Notes under the pieces: model-generated
Told to the model about the DNA's origin: nothing
Database searches by the model: none
Seen by the model: only the letters and a program-made list of their open reading frames with translations
In this document: positions 29,812 through 39,013 of the stretch, piece after piece
How the letters are laid out: each line of letters starts with the position of its first letter
Numbering within the stretch: position 1 is the first letter of the stretch
DNA from: Pragia fontium DSM 5563 = ATCC 49100
GTDB taxonomy: Bacteria > Pseudomonadota > Gammaproteobacteria > Enterobacterales > Enterobacteriaceae
Length of the DNA stretch: 64,000 nucleotides
Assembly: GCF_900112475.1 (NCBI RefSeq)
Contig: NZ_FOLW01000003.1
Span: 118,081-182,080 of the forward strand
Direction of reading: 5' to 3'
Translations under genes and position numbers: made by a program

Positions 29812-31311
29812 ATGGAAAAGGCAATAGAAGCAAAAAGTAATCCGGGTCGAAAAAATAATAAATTAAATTATCTGTTACTGCTGATAATAGGACTGTTTGT
29901 GTTCTATTTGGGCAGCATGCCGGATATAGAGCGAAACAGCGTGCGTATGGTTATTGGTTTGATCATTGCGATTACCATGCTGTTATTTATGATATTAAAA
30001 ACACGCATTCAGGCCTTTCCGGCATTAATTATCGCCTCGATTATTACCGGCTCAATCGGTGGCATGCAAAGCGATGCCATGATCGCGGCTATCAGTAAAG
30101 GGTTTGGTAATACGCTGGGACATATCGGTATTGTTATCGGTTTTGGCGTGATGATGGGATCGCTGCTGCAACTGAGTGGTGCGGCGAAAAAAATGGCTCA
30201 GACTTTTATTCGGCTATTGGGTAAAGGTCGTGAAGAACTGGCATTAGTGTTTATCGGATTGATTGTCAGTATGGCGGTGTTCTGCGACTCGGCCTTTATT
30301 GTGTTAACGCCGCTAGTCAAAGCCATTTCCCGCAGTTCGGGGAAATCGGTGGTGGGATTGGGGGCTACATTGGCCATGGGATTGGTGATCAGTCACAGTA
30401 TGATTCCACCGGCGGTTGGGCCATTTGGCGTGGTTTCCCAGTTTGGCATCCCGCTGGGGGAATATATGCTGTGGAGTATGGTGTTGGCGGTGCCGATTAC
30501 CATTGCTGGTTTTGCCTACACCACCTATATCGGTAAGAAGATTTATCAAGTACCCACGGAAGATGGTGAAGGCTTCACCCGTGAACGTTTAATCGCTCAC
30601 TTTACCGAAGTGGAAGAGGGCGAAACATTACCGGGAACCTTTATCTCCTTTGCGCCGATTTTGGTGCCTATTGTGTTAATTCTTATCTCTACTCTTATTG
30701 GTGAAATGCGTTGGAATATTACCTATAAGGAAGAGTGGTACGGCATTCTGGCCAATATGTTTAAAACCATCGGCCATCCGGTGATCGCAGTGGGTATTGG
30801 TTTGCTGGTGGCCATTATGGGATTAACCGATGGATTCCCAAGAAAGGAAGTGGTTCATCATATGGAAGGCTCTATTCGCTCTGCCGGCATCATTTTGCTG
30901 GTGATTGGCGGCGGTGGAGCGCTGGGCATGGTGCTGCGTGATTCCGGCACGGGTAACGTGATTGCTGAGTATATTGTCAGTATTGGCGTGCCGGGCATTC
31001 TATTGCCGTTGACCATTTCAACCTTGATTCGTCTGATTCAGGGCTCTGGTACGGTGGCGATGATTACGGCAGCGAGTATTACCGCACCGATGATCGGTAC
31101 ATTAGGCGTCGATCCGATTATGGCTGGTTTGGGGTGCTCCATCGGTTCATTTATTTTCTCCCACTTTAATGATGCTTACTTCTGGGTGGTTAACCGCTCG
31201 CTGGGCGTTACCGAGGTGAACGAACAGATTAAAGTCTGGAGTATTACCTCCACGATTTGCTGGGCTGCGGGTGTGGTGGCACTGTTAGTGGTGAATGCGC
31301 TGTTCTTTTAA
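29812..31311 (+). CDS. GntP-family sugar acid permease
   Basis: This is a 499-residue inner-membrane protein with about 12 predicted membrane segments, a member of the gluconate:H+ symporter family or a close relative. Recognisable features include MILKTRIQAFPALIIASIITG in the second segment (about 55-75), SHSMIPPAVGPFGV (about 195-208) and a glycine-rich GGGGALGMVLRDSG segment (about 363-376). ATG 29812 is used; the frame could also open at TTG two codons earlier. It follows pdxA2 after 150 bp and probably imports the four-carbon acid used by the kinase. Confidence 0.9.
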   Translation: MEKAIEAKSNPGRKNNKLNYLLLLIIGLFVFYLGSMPDIERNSVRMVIGLIIAITMLLFMILKTRIQAFPALIIASIITGSIGGMQSDAMIAAISKGFGNTLGHIGIVIGFGVMMGSLLQLSGAAKKMAQTFIRLLGKGREELALVFIGLIVSMAVFCDSAFIVLTPLVKAISRSSGKSVVGLGATLAMGLVISHSMIPPAVGPFGVVSQFGIPLGEYMLWSMVLAVPITIAGFAYTTYIGKKIYQVPTEDGEGFTRERLIAHFTEVEEGETLPGTFISFAPILVPIVLILISTLIGEMRWNITYKEEWYGILANMFKTIGHPVIAVGIGLLVAIMGLTDGFPRKEVVHHMEGSIRSAGIILLVIGGGGALGMVLRDSGTGNVIAEYIVSIGVPGILLPLTISTLIRLIQGSGTVAMITAASITAPMIGTLGVDPIMAGLGCSIGSFIFSHFNDAYFWVVNRSLGVTEVNEQIKVWSITSTICWAAGVVALLVVNALFF

Positions 31312-31327
31312 GGTTAGATGAAGAATA

Positions 31328-31349
31328 ACGCCGGGCATTTACCCGGCGT
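31328..31349. terminator. Bidirectional hairpin between permease and torA
   Basis: An 8-bp GC-rich stem (ACGCCGGG / CCCGGCGT) lies 16 bp past the permease stop. On the minus strand it is followed by TTATTCTT, so it could also end torCA transcripts after they cross the small repeat. Confidence 0.6.
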
Positions 31350-31389
31350 CAGATTGATGACAAAGTCTTAATACATTTAAACGGAGGGA

Positions 31390-31458
31390 GACCTTTCCGT
31401 TTGGGTCGTAGCAGCTTTAGCTGCCGGAGTGCCAATAGGAAAGGTAGGCCCGACGCTC
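31390..31458. repeat. Short copy of a dispersed hairpin element
   Basis: Words here match the larger element near 49.4-49.55 kb in reverse orientation: TCCGTTTGGGTCGTAGCAGC followed by TTTAGCTGCCG at 31396-31426, and TAGGCCCGACGC at 31445-31456. Between these shared ends the two copies differ in length and content. Confidence 0.7.
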
Positions 31459-31471
31459 TCTGTTGCTGAAA

Positions 31472-33991
31472 TTATGCTCCAGCGGGAACATCGTGGGCGG
31501 TGTTTTTCAGTACCGGCCCCTGATATTTCTCGATTTCCAACTGCGCCATCTGACCACAGTTACCCTGTGCCAGACTGGAGGAGCCAATATCGAAGGTCAG
31601 GCAGTTGACGTTACCGTTTTTACACAGCGATTTTTCTTCGCTCGGCTCTGCCGGATCAAACCATGCCCCTTCGCTGATGCGTACCACGCCATCACGGATA
31701 TCTTCACTGACCAGAGCACCAACCAGAATCTGTCCACGATCGTTAAACGCGCGAACCAGATCACCGTCTTTGATGCCACGTTTTTCAGCATCCAGCGGAT
31801 GAATCATAATCGCTTCCCGATCGGCTACCGCATACTTGTCGCGCAGCGGGGTGTTATCCAACTGGGAGTGCAGACGGTTAGCGGCGTGGGCGGTGTTCAG
31901 CGACAGTGGGTATTTAGCTGCGACTTCCGCTTGATTCCACTCGTGTGGCGGCATCCAGCTTGGATAACCACGGCAGTCAGAATAGTTCATCTTGGCGATG
32001 GTTTCCGAGAAGATCTCAATTTTACCGGACGGTGTTCCCAGCGGGTTAAGCAACGGATTGTCGCGGAAATCGGCAAAACGGATCCACTGGGTATTGGCTT
32101 CCGGCACTGGGAAACGCACATAGTTATTGGATGACCAGAACATATCAAACGGCGGTAGTGCCACTTTGGCATCACGCGCTTGCTGTTTCATATCGTCATA
32201 CATGCCTTTAAGCCACTGGATTTCATCTTTGCCTTCGGTAAAGGCATCATGAACCCCTAAACGTTCAGCTAAACCAGCAAAGACATCAAAGTCATTGCGC
32301 GCTTCATTTTGCGGTGGAACACACTGATGCATAGGGAAGACATACAGCTGTGAATAGTCACCGCCCATCTCCAGATCGTTGCGTTCGTAGCTGGTGGTGA
32401 TAGGAAACACAATATCCGCGTGTTTGGCCGATGCAGTCCAGTAAGGTTCGTTAACTACCACGGTTTCCAGATGCTGATAAGCCTGACGCAGGTTATTGGT
32501 ATCCTGATGCTGGTGGAATGGGTTACCACCGGCAACATAAACCATTTTCACGTCCGGATAGATGACTTTGCTACCGTTAAAATCAACGGTTTTACCCGGG
32601 CTGGTCAGACATTCGGCAATCCGCGCAACCGGAATTGGCGTCGGTGAGTTTTTCGGTGCGTTACCGGCGGAGATACCCGCAACAATGCCGCCTTTAGCCG
32701 TTGGGCTACCGCCGGAAGAGTAGTGATAGCTAAAGCCAAAGCCACCACCCGGTAAACCAATTTGCCCCAGCATCGACGCGACCGTTACCAACAGCCAGTG
32801 TGGCTGTTCGCCGTGGTGCTGACGTTGGATACCCCAGCCGCCCATAATCATGGTGCGGTTGTTGGCCATATCGCGAGCTAACTGGCGTAGATCGTCAGCT
32901 TTGACACCACAGATAGCCGCAGCCCATTCGGCGGTTTTCTCTTCACCGTCGGTTTTACCCAGTAGATATTCTTCAAACTTATCAAAACCTACGGTATAGG
33001 TTTTCAGGAAGTCCGGCTTATGCAGTTTTTCCGTTAGCAGGGTATGTGCGATACCTAATAGCATGGCGCTATCGGTATAAGCATGGGGAGCAATCCACTC
33101 AGCGTTCAGGAATTTGGCGCTGTCGCTGTGAACCGGGTCGATACTGATCACTCGAGTGCCTTTTTTCTTCAGGGCTTCAAATCCGGTTTGACCGTAGTGA
33201 TCCGGCACGTTCCAACTGTTTTTCAGGGTGATCATTGGGTTACAGCCCCACATCACCACCAGTTGGCTATTTTCAATCACGTTTGGCCAAGCGGTTTGCT
33301 GCTCATACACTTCCATCGAACCGACCACGTGGGTCATGATGACCTGTGCCGCACCGGTTGAATAGTCACCAGCGTAACCGAGGAAGCCGCCGCTCAGGTT
33401 CATTAAACGCTGAAGCAGGGTACGGGAGTTATGCAGCATACCAACGCTTTTCCAGCCGTAGGAGCCGGCATAAATAGACTGCGGGCCGTGCTCGGTTTGC
33501 AGGCGGGTAATTTGCGCCGCCACTAAATCGAGGGCTTTATCCCAGCTAACCCGAACCCACTCATCGTTACCGCGCAGTTCCGGATTCGCACCCGGGCCTT
33601 TCTCCAGCCAGCTTTTACGCACCATAGGGTACTTAATGCGGTTTTTAGCATGTACCTGATGAGGCGCCATGGCGATTAGATCGTTCGGATAGGGATCGTC
33701 CTGAATCGCTTGGGTCGAAACCATTTTTCCATCTTGGACTATGGCCTCGAACGCGCCCCAGTGGGCAGCGGTCAGAATACCTTTTTGTGCCTGACGTAAA
33801 GCAATAAATTGTGGCAGTGCCTGGCTGATGGCTTCTGCCAACGCCGATTTAGGCCACAGACCACTCAGTAAAGGCAGTGCTGCCATGGCACTGGTGCCAA
33901 GTAAAAAACGACGGCGGCTCAGTTTTAAAGGTTGCTGTTCAAAAGCGGCAAACGTATCAACGGTACGGTCGTCGGAATCATATTTACTCAT
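31472..33991 (-). CDS. torA: Periplasmic trimethylamine-N-oxide reductase TorA
   Basis: This is an 839-residue molybdenum enzyme of the DMSO/TMAO reductase family that reduces TMAO to trimethylamine in anaerobic respiration. A Tat signal (SRRRFLLG, residues 25-32, then a hydrophobic stretch ending ALA) is followed by the bis-MGD-binding catalytic domain with the molybdenum-ligand serine in GDYSTGAAQ (about 213). Other family blocks include MLGQIGLPGGGFGFSYHY and PLGTPSGKIEIFS. There is no N-terminal iron-sulfur cysteine motif, as expected for the TorA group. The gene follows torC after 12 bp. The chaperone gene torD, usual after torA, is not present here. Confidence 0.93.
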   Translation of the reverse strand: MSKYDSDDRTVDTFAAFEQQPLKLSRRRFLLGTSAMAALPLLSGLWPKSALAEAISQALPQFIALRQAQKGILTAAHWGAFEAIVQDGKMVSTQAIQDDPYPNDLIAMAPHQVHAKNRIKYPMVRKSWLEKGPGANPELRGNDEWVRVSWDKALDLVAAQITRLQTEHGPQSIYAGSYGWKSVGMLHNSRTLLQRLMNLSGGFLGYAGDYSTGAAQVIMTHVVGSMEVYEQQTAWPNVIENSQLVVMWGCNPMITLKNSWNVPDHYGQTGFEALKKKGTRVISIDPVHSDSAKFLNAEWIAPHAYTDSAMLLGIAHTLLTEKLHKPDFLKTYTVGFDKFEEYLLGKTDGEEKTAEWAAAICGVKADDLRQLARDMANNRTMIMGGWGIQRQHHGEQPHWLLVTVASMLGQIGLPGGGFGFSYHYSSGGSPTAKGGIVAGISAGNAPKNSPTPIPVARIAECLTSPGKTVDFNGSKVIYPDVKMVYVAGGNPFHQHQDTNNLRQAYQHLETVVVNEPYWTASAKHADIVFPITTSYERNDLEMGGDYSQLYVFPMHQCVPPQNEARNDFDVFAGLAERLGVHDAFTEGKDEIQWLKGMYDDMKQQARDAKVALPPFDMFWSSNNYVRFPVPEANTQWIRFADFRDNPLLNPLGTPSGKIEIFSETIAKMNYSDCRGYPSWMPPHEWNQAEVAAKYPLSLNTAHAANRLHSQLDNTPLRDKYAVADREAIMIHPLDAEKRGIKDGDLVRAFNDRGQILVGALVSEDIRDGVVRISEGAWFDPAEPSEEKSLCKNGNVNCLTFDIGSSSLAQGNCGQMAQLEIEKYQGPVLKNTAHDVPAGA

Positions 33992-34003
33992 TTTCTGTAT
34001 TCC

Positions 34004-35164
34004 TTAAGATTTAGACGGTTGCGCATTTTGCATATCGCTTGCGTGTTTCTGAACGTACTGGGTCAACAGACGCAGCTGTTCTGGCGTTAGGGAGGTGCGC
34101 GGAGCCATACCTTTCACGACGCCGATCCACTGGTTGGCATTGAAGCGATCCAATGCGGTTAAACCATGGCAGCCGGTACAGTTAGCGGACATCATATTGG
34201 AGGCGTACTGCCAGATTTTCTCTTGATCGTCGATCAGTTGATTTTTAGCTATCCATACCTGAATAGAAGCCTGATGCCAGACTAAACCGGTTTCTGGATC
34301 GGTGACGCTGCTTTCGGTTTTCAGATTTTTCTGTGCTTCATCACCCAGTAATACGCTTAGGATGCGCTTACCTTCGGCGGCGTACAGAACTTCACTGACG
34401 CCGTCTTGCTGCCAGCCCGCGACGCTAACTAAAACACGATCGCCATCGCGCTGAATCACGTTAACTTCGGTGGAAGGCATCAGGTTACCGGCATTGTGTT
34501 CTTCTTTCGCCTGTAGATAGAACGGTTCGGTCGCGATGGTATAAAGTTTAGTGGCGCTATCCGGTGTTTTAGCGGCGGCACTGGAGAGTTCACCGGCGCC
34601 GGCAGCGGCTAAGGAACTCATATCCGGCAGAATGTGGGCAACGCCTTTGTGGCAGCTAATGCAGGTTTGGCCTTCTTTAATGGCGGTCGGGTGCTGAATG
34701 CGCGCCTCAGGTTTCTGAGAGACGATATCCATGGCTTCAAAACTGTGGCAGGAGCGGCAGGTGGCTGAATCATTCGCCTCAAAGTCTTTCCAAACTTTTT
34801 GCGCCATTTCCAATTTATGCGCTTCGTATTTTTCCGGGGTATCGATTTTTCCGGTCATTTCACCGTATACGTCTTTCAGTGCGGCAACTTTAGTTAACAG
34901 GTAATCGATAGGTTCGTGAGGAACGTGGCAGTCAGAGCATTCGGCTCTAATCCCCTTGGTATTCTGGAAGTGCACGCTTCCCTGATATTCTGCCAGAGGT
35001 TGTTGCATAGAGTGACAGGATACGCAGAAGGCGGTATCGCTGGTTTTATGCATAACGAATGCTGAGCCACCCAGCAAAACAGCGCCAAGAATGATGCCTA
35101 TGATTAAAATCCATAGCACACCCCATCCGCGCCGTTTGGCTTTCGGTTGATTTAAGTTTTTCAT
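34004..35164 (-). CDS. torC: Pentahaem membrane cytochrome c TorC
   Basis: This 386-residue NapC/NirT-type cytochrome passes electrons from menaquinol to TorA. An N-terminal membrane anchor (about 15-38) is followed by four haem motifs in the NapC-like domain (CVSCH near 47, CSDCH near 76, CRSCH near 136, CISCH near 168) and a fifth (CTGCH near 330) in a C-terminal domain, the TorC/TorY layout. It is the first gene of torCA. Genes for the TorTSR sensor system are not adjacent, and no clear TorR box series was recognised upstream. Confidence 0.93.
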   Translation of the reverse strand: MKNLNQPKAKRRGWGVLWILIIGIILGAVLLGGSAFVMHKTSDTAFCVSCHSMQQPLAEYQGSVHFQNTKGIRAECSDCHVPHEPIDYLLTKVAALKDVYGEMTGKIDTPEKYEAHKLEMAQKVWKDFEANDSATCRSCHSFEAMDIVSQKPEARIQHPTAIKEGQTCISCHKGVAHILPDMSSLAAAGAGELSSAAAKTPDSATKLYTIATEPFYLQAKEEHNAGNLMPSTEVNVIQRDGDRVLVSVAGWQQDGVSEVLYAAEGKRILSVLLGDEAQKNLKTESSVTDPETGLVWHQASIQVWIAKNQLIDDQEKIWQYASNMMSANCTGCHGLTALDRFNANQWIGVVKGMAPRTSLTPEQLRLLTQYVQKHASDMQNAQPSKS

Positions 35165-35678
35165 TGCTCGCCTGTTTAATCATGTGATTTTTTATGAAAG
35201 TAACTATTCGTCTCACCACGAAAAGTACTAAAGAAAGCCGATAAATATGAGTAATCCTATTTCGGCTGTGGGTAGTGTAGCCCATTTTTCACCAGAAAGA
35301 GGTAGGTAACCGTACAGTTTGCAGGGAAAATAAACGATTGCCGTGTTAACCGAATAGAAAAAATACAGATGTAAATATAGTCAATTTGATTATGTATGAC
35401 GGTGAGATAAACGTAGTTGGTGATTTTGACCTTTTAACAATCGTTGACTGTTGCCATAGGTTGGGCACACCCCCTAAGGGGGGAAATGTACACTGAGCTT
35501 TCAGTATTAAAGAATAGAAAAACAAGTAATTATAAATAGATACGTTTACGGTGATTTGTTGTTTTTTTAAGTCAGTGGCATGACTTAAGCCATTAAACAA
35601 ATATTGCTTTTTACCGAACTAATATTGTATTTAGCTGCCATACTTCATATTAGAAGTTAATAAGTTAGGAGCGTAGCT
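35165..35678. other. Divergent spacer between torC and the DUF4136 lipoprotein gene
   Basis: This 514-bp spacer has no gene. It should carry the torC promoter on the minus strand and the lipoprotein promoter on the plus strand. A small GC hairpin (ACCCCCTAAGGGGGG) lies near 35469-35483. The lipoprotein ribosome site TAGGAG is at 35667-35672. Confidence 0.5.
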
Positions 35679-36335
35679 ATGCGTTGGCAAATGATGTTCA
35701 CTCTACTCTTGGTTGGTGTTCTATCCGGCTGTGCTCATACGGAAAATATCCAGGTTAGCGCGATTGCCGCCGGTGATGATTCCACACAATATAAAAAGTT
35801 TGCCATCGTGTCTGATAAATATCAGGCGACTAATGATGACTTACAGTTTGCCGAATATGCTCGTCAAGTGACTGCTGTGTTGAATCAACAAGGGTATGTG
35901 CAGGCGCAGAACAGTAAAGATGCCCAGATTCTGGTGTCCTTAAGCTATCGGCTTAGCGCACCGCAAACCCGAACTGATATTGTGAATGTGCCCGTTTACC
36001 CAAATGTTGGGCCATTTTACGATACCCGTTTCGGCCATCATCCCTATCCGATACTAGGTTATCCGGTCTATCAACCGATGGTTTACCAGTCGATTATCTA
36101 TAAAAAACTGGTACGCCTACAAGCAATTGATGCGGTGGTTTACGCTAAAGATAAAACGGTTAAGCCACTGTGGGATGTCATGATTATCAGCCATAATGAT
36201 AATGACGATTTACGCTATATGTTCCCTTATATGCTGGTGGCTGCCGAGCCTTATATTGGTCGGAATTCTGCCCATAGTATTGAGGTGTCCGTGCCGGAGA
36301 AAGATCCTGCGGTGATGCAATTGAGAGGGATGTGA
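35679..36335 (+). CDS. DUF4136-type lipoprotein
   Basis: This is a 218-residue predicted lipoprotein with a type II signal peptide ending in the lipobox LSGC (Cys18). The rest has the pattern of DUF4136 proteins: an early YKKFAIVSDKYQ strand, then a region rich in Tyr and Pro (about 108-148), and a C-terminal domain ending AEPYIGRNSAHSIEVSVPE. Function is unknown. It stands alone between torC and the export operon, with a good ribosome site. Confidence 0.75.
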   Translation: MRWQMMFTLLLVGVLSGCAHTENIQVSAIAAGDDSTQYKKFAIVSDKYQATNDDLQFAEYARQVTAVLNQQGYVQAQNSKDAQILVSLSYRLSAPQTRTDIVNVPVYPNVGPFYDTRFGHHPYPILGYPVYQPMVYQSIIYKKLVRLQAIDAVVYAKDKTVKPLWDVMIISHNDNDDLRYMFPYMLVAAEPYIGRNSAHSIEVSVPEKDPAVMQLRGM

Positions 36336-36360
36336 TCGAGGGATTGCTGACGATTAATGT

Positions 36361-36676
36361 GTTTTATCTTTTGCTCTTTCTATTGAGCGCTGGAATTCAG
36401 CCGACGTAGCCAATAAGGCTGTATGAGCAGCATGGATAATGAGATGGACGCCCCGACTTTACGGCATCTAAAGTGCCAAAATATGACGGTATAAATGTAG
36501 GGATGACAACATAGGTATCATCAAGAGCCCTCTTCCGTCACCAGAATGACGATGAGATATTCATCTGCCTGTGCTGTCATCCCCGCGAAAGCGGGGATCT
36601 CGCCCTAAAGCCCTTTACTCGGCCACGTGCCCCACGTTGATTTACTGATAGTGGACGAAACGTTCGCTACCATTAA
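36361..36676. repeat. Composite interspersed repeat, copy 1
   Basis: The two outer parts of this segment (36361-36405 and 36610-36676) match, in reverse orientation, the two halves of the segment at 62163-62297. In that copy the halves are nearly adjacent, whereas here about 200 bp intervene, including the ATCCCCGC-GAAA-GCGGGGAT hairpin at 36579-36598 that also occurs at 403-422. This looks like an interspersed repeat with a second repeat inserted. No gene is present. Confidence 0.75.
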
Positions 36677-36704
36677 ACGTAACTGACAAGCATATAGCTA
36701 ACTA

Positions 36705-37862
36705 TCAGGGAGCAGTATGACGGCGATGTCTTCTGGCACTGATAAATCTTCTCAAATGCCCATCTCTCAATGCAGCAACAAGCAAACCTAAACTGGCATA
36801 AACCACACCCAGTACCAAGAGCATCATCACTTCAAAGCCAACTTCGCTAATCGATAATCCCATTTGGTTGACGCTGGCAATGGCTTTAGTCGCCCAGGTG
36901 GAGGGCAGTAAATGAGAGATAAATCTCACCCAAGCTGGCATGGATTGTAGCGGCCAAATAGTACCGGAAATATAGAACACTGGGGTGGTGACCATCGCCA
37001 GCGTCAGATAGATCAACTCAACATTACGTAAACATTCAGTAATCAACTTGGCAAAGCCAAGGGTGGCTAAAATAAATGGAAAGGTGAGCAGTAATATTTC
37101 TGGTATGGGGGCCGTCTGTCGGTAGCCCAGCAGCATCGGCCAGACCACGAATAACACAACCGATAAAAATAGCCAGATAGGAATTAACGCTGACAGGCAG
37201 CCAAGGTAGACAGGTAGGGGCGGTTTACCCTGTGGTAAAGAATGCAACACGATGCTGGTTCGCGTACCGGCAATTAACAGGGAGTGCTGGAGTAGCATCA
37301 CCATCAGACCCGGGAATGTGATGGCGGCAAAGCTGATCCCCGGGTTAAATAAATCGACGGTTTGGGCTTTAATCGGTGACAGAATTTTGTCAATTTGAGT
37401 CGGCGTAAAGCCATTGTTCATCATCAGCTCTTGATTGTAGGACAAGAGCATGGTGCGGTAGGCTGCCAGAATATCCATTTCTATTTGGCCGTTAGCCAGT
37501 CGACTGGTGGCATCACCATAGGCCGGTATGGTGACATTTTCTCCATGGAGAATACGTTTTTCCATGTTGTGGGGTAACACCACCACGGCAAACAGTTTAC
37601 GACCAACCAAATCTTGCTGTGCTTCTTCCACGGTGTTATAGGTTTTAACCGCGATTTTTGAGCTGGCATCCAAACTACGGGTCATCATTCTGCTGGCGGA
37701 GCTGTGATCCTGATCGATTACGGCTACCGGTAAATCCCAGACCGAGTGATTAGCATAAACCAGGCTCATAATGCACAGGGAGCAGAGCAGCATCATCCAT
37801 AATGGCTTCTCTAACATCCGGGTGGTGATCATCATAAACCCGCGGAAATAGGCTTTCATCAT
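36705..37862 (-). CDS. ABC-2 type membrane permease (second of pair)
   Basis: This is a 385-residue inner-membrane protein of the ABC-2 permease family (YhhJ/YbhR type). It has one N-terminal membrane segment (about 18-38), a large periplasmic domain with DLPVAVIDQDHSSASRMMTRSLD near 43-65, and five or six C-terminal membrane segments. It begins one base into the stop of the preceding permease gene (TGATG). No ATPase gene is found in the operon. Confidence 0.88.
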   Translation of the reverse strand: MMKAYFRGFMMITTRMLEKPLWMMLLCSLCIMSLVYANHSVWDLPVAVIDQDHSSASRMMTRSLDASSKIAVKTYNTVEEAQQDLVGRKLFAVVVLPHNMEKRILHGENVTIPAYGDATSRLANGQIEMDILAAYRTMLLSYNQELMMNNGFTPTQIDKILSPIKAQTVDLFNPGISFAAITFPGLMVMLLQHSLLIAGTRTSIVLHSLPQGKPPLPVYLGCLSALIPIWLFLSVVLFVVWPMLLGYRQTAPIPEILLLTFPFILATLGFAKLITECLRNVELIYLTLAMVTTPVFYISGTIWPLQSMPAWVRFISHLLPSTWATKAIASVNQMGLSISEVGFEVMMLLVLGVVYASLGLLVAALRDGHLRRFISARRHRRHTAP

Positions 37863-39013
37863 CAGCGAATATCCTCACCGTGCAGCCGTAGCGGTAACCG
37901 TTTACGCACCAGAAAAGCGGTTGCCAGCGGATAAAGCACTAACAATCCACAGACATACAGCACTGAAGTTGCGGAAATACCGCGCAGGAAAATATCAAAC
38001 AGGGCGTATAGCGCATGGGTCAGGGGTTCAATATTTGCGATGATTTGGGCGGCAAGGGGCATCGAAAGCTCGGGCACTGCAATGCCTGAATAAGTCATGG
38101 CAATCCCCACCAGCAGACCGATCAAGGTATAGGCGGTAATGATATCTTTGGTAAAGGTAAACAGTAACAGGCCGATACTTTGCGCCGCCATCACATAGCA
38201 AAAACCAATGGCCAGCATAAACAGCGGATTACCGTTAACCCGAGCCCCGGAATAGATAACCAGTGCAGCAATTTCCACCATCAACAAAATGGTGTAACCA
38301 ATGGTATAGGGGGCAAGTTTGCCCATCAGCGCTAGACTAAAGGGTTTAGCTTTAAGCAGCATTTTACGACGGCTAAGTACATAAATGGTACAGGTTACAA
38401 CGAACAGTTGCAGCAGATGGATAGTTGCCGCAAACAGTTGATAATAGATGAAATTACCGCTGGCGTTAAACAGGCTTTCATACGAAAGGTTCACCTGAGC
38501 CAGTGGGGGAAGCGGGTGACCGATTGCGGTCGCCAGAATTTGTGAGTAGGTTTGATTAAGCTCAGATATCAGACCGGGATAGTCCTGAGTTGAATACAGG
38601 CCTGCGCCGTAGAATAACCCATTATAATAAAGAACCGGACTGGGTTGACGACCCGCGAGAACGTCCGCCTCAAAGTTATGGGGGATATACAGTAAGGCAT
38701 AGATTTTAGCCGAACGCAGATCGATTAACGCTTGTTCTATTCCGTCTTGATAGATATTGACCTGCGCGTGCGAACCGGCATCCAAATTGCGGATGATTTT
38801 TCTCGATAGCGTGGTGTGATCGTGATCGATAGCGGCAATCGGAAGTTCCAGTAATGTACCGGCAGAAAAGTTAGCGCTGATCAAGGTAAACAGCAGCAGT
38901 GGAAAAATCCACGTTAGCCAGTGCAGAACAATGCTGCGCGATCCCGCTTTCGCTTCAACGTTAAATGAGCGGTTAAAACAGCGCCAGCCGGCTTTTAGTC
39001 TTCCCATTTCCAT
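37862..39013 (-). CDS. ABC-2 type membrane permease (first of pair)
   Basis: This is a 383-residue ABC-2-type permease with the same layout as the next gene: an N-terminal membrane segment (about 30-50), a periplasmic region with ELPIAAIDHDHTTLSRKIIRNLD, and C-terminal membrane segments. It overlaps the HlyD-like gene by 19 bp. In E. coli relatives (yhiI-rbbA-yhhJ, ybhGFSR) the permeases work with an ATPase; here none is encoded nearby. Confidence 0.88.
   Translation of the reverse strand: MEMGRLKAGWRCFNRSFNVEAKAGSRSIVLHWLTWIFPLLLFTLISANFSAGTLLELPIAAIDHDHTTLSRKIIRNLDAGSHAQVNIYQDGIEQALIDLRSAKIYALLYIPHNFEADVLAGRQPSPVLYYNGLFYGAGLYSTQDYPGLISELNQTYSQILATAIGHPLPPLAQVNLSYESLFNASGNFIYYQLFAATIHLLQLFVVTCTIYVLSRRKMLLKAKPFSLALMGKLAPYTIGYTILLMVEIAALVIYSGARVNGNPLFMLAIGFCYVMAAQSIGLLLFTFTKDIITAYTLIGLLVGIAMTYSGIAVPELSMPLAAQIIANIEPLTHALYALFDIFLRGISATSVLYVCGLLVLYPLATAFLVRKRLPLRLHGEDIR

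Noticed and set aside
31463-32134. 223-codon plus-strand frame over the end of torA
   Set aside because: It is antisense to a clear TMAO reductase with full family motifs and shows no similarity of its own.
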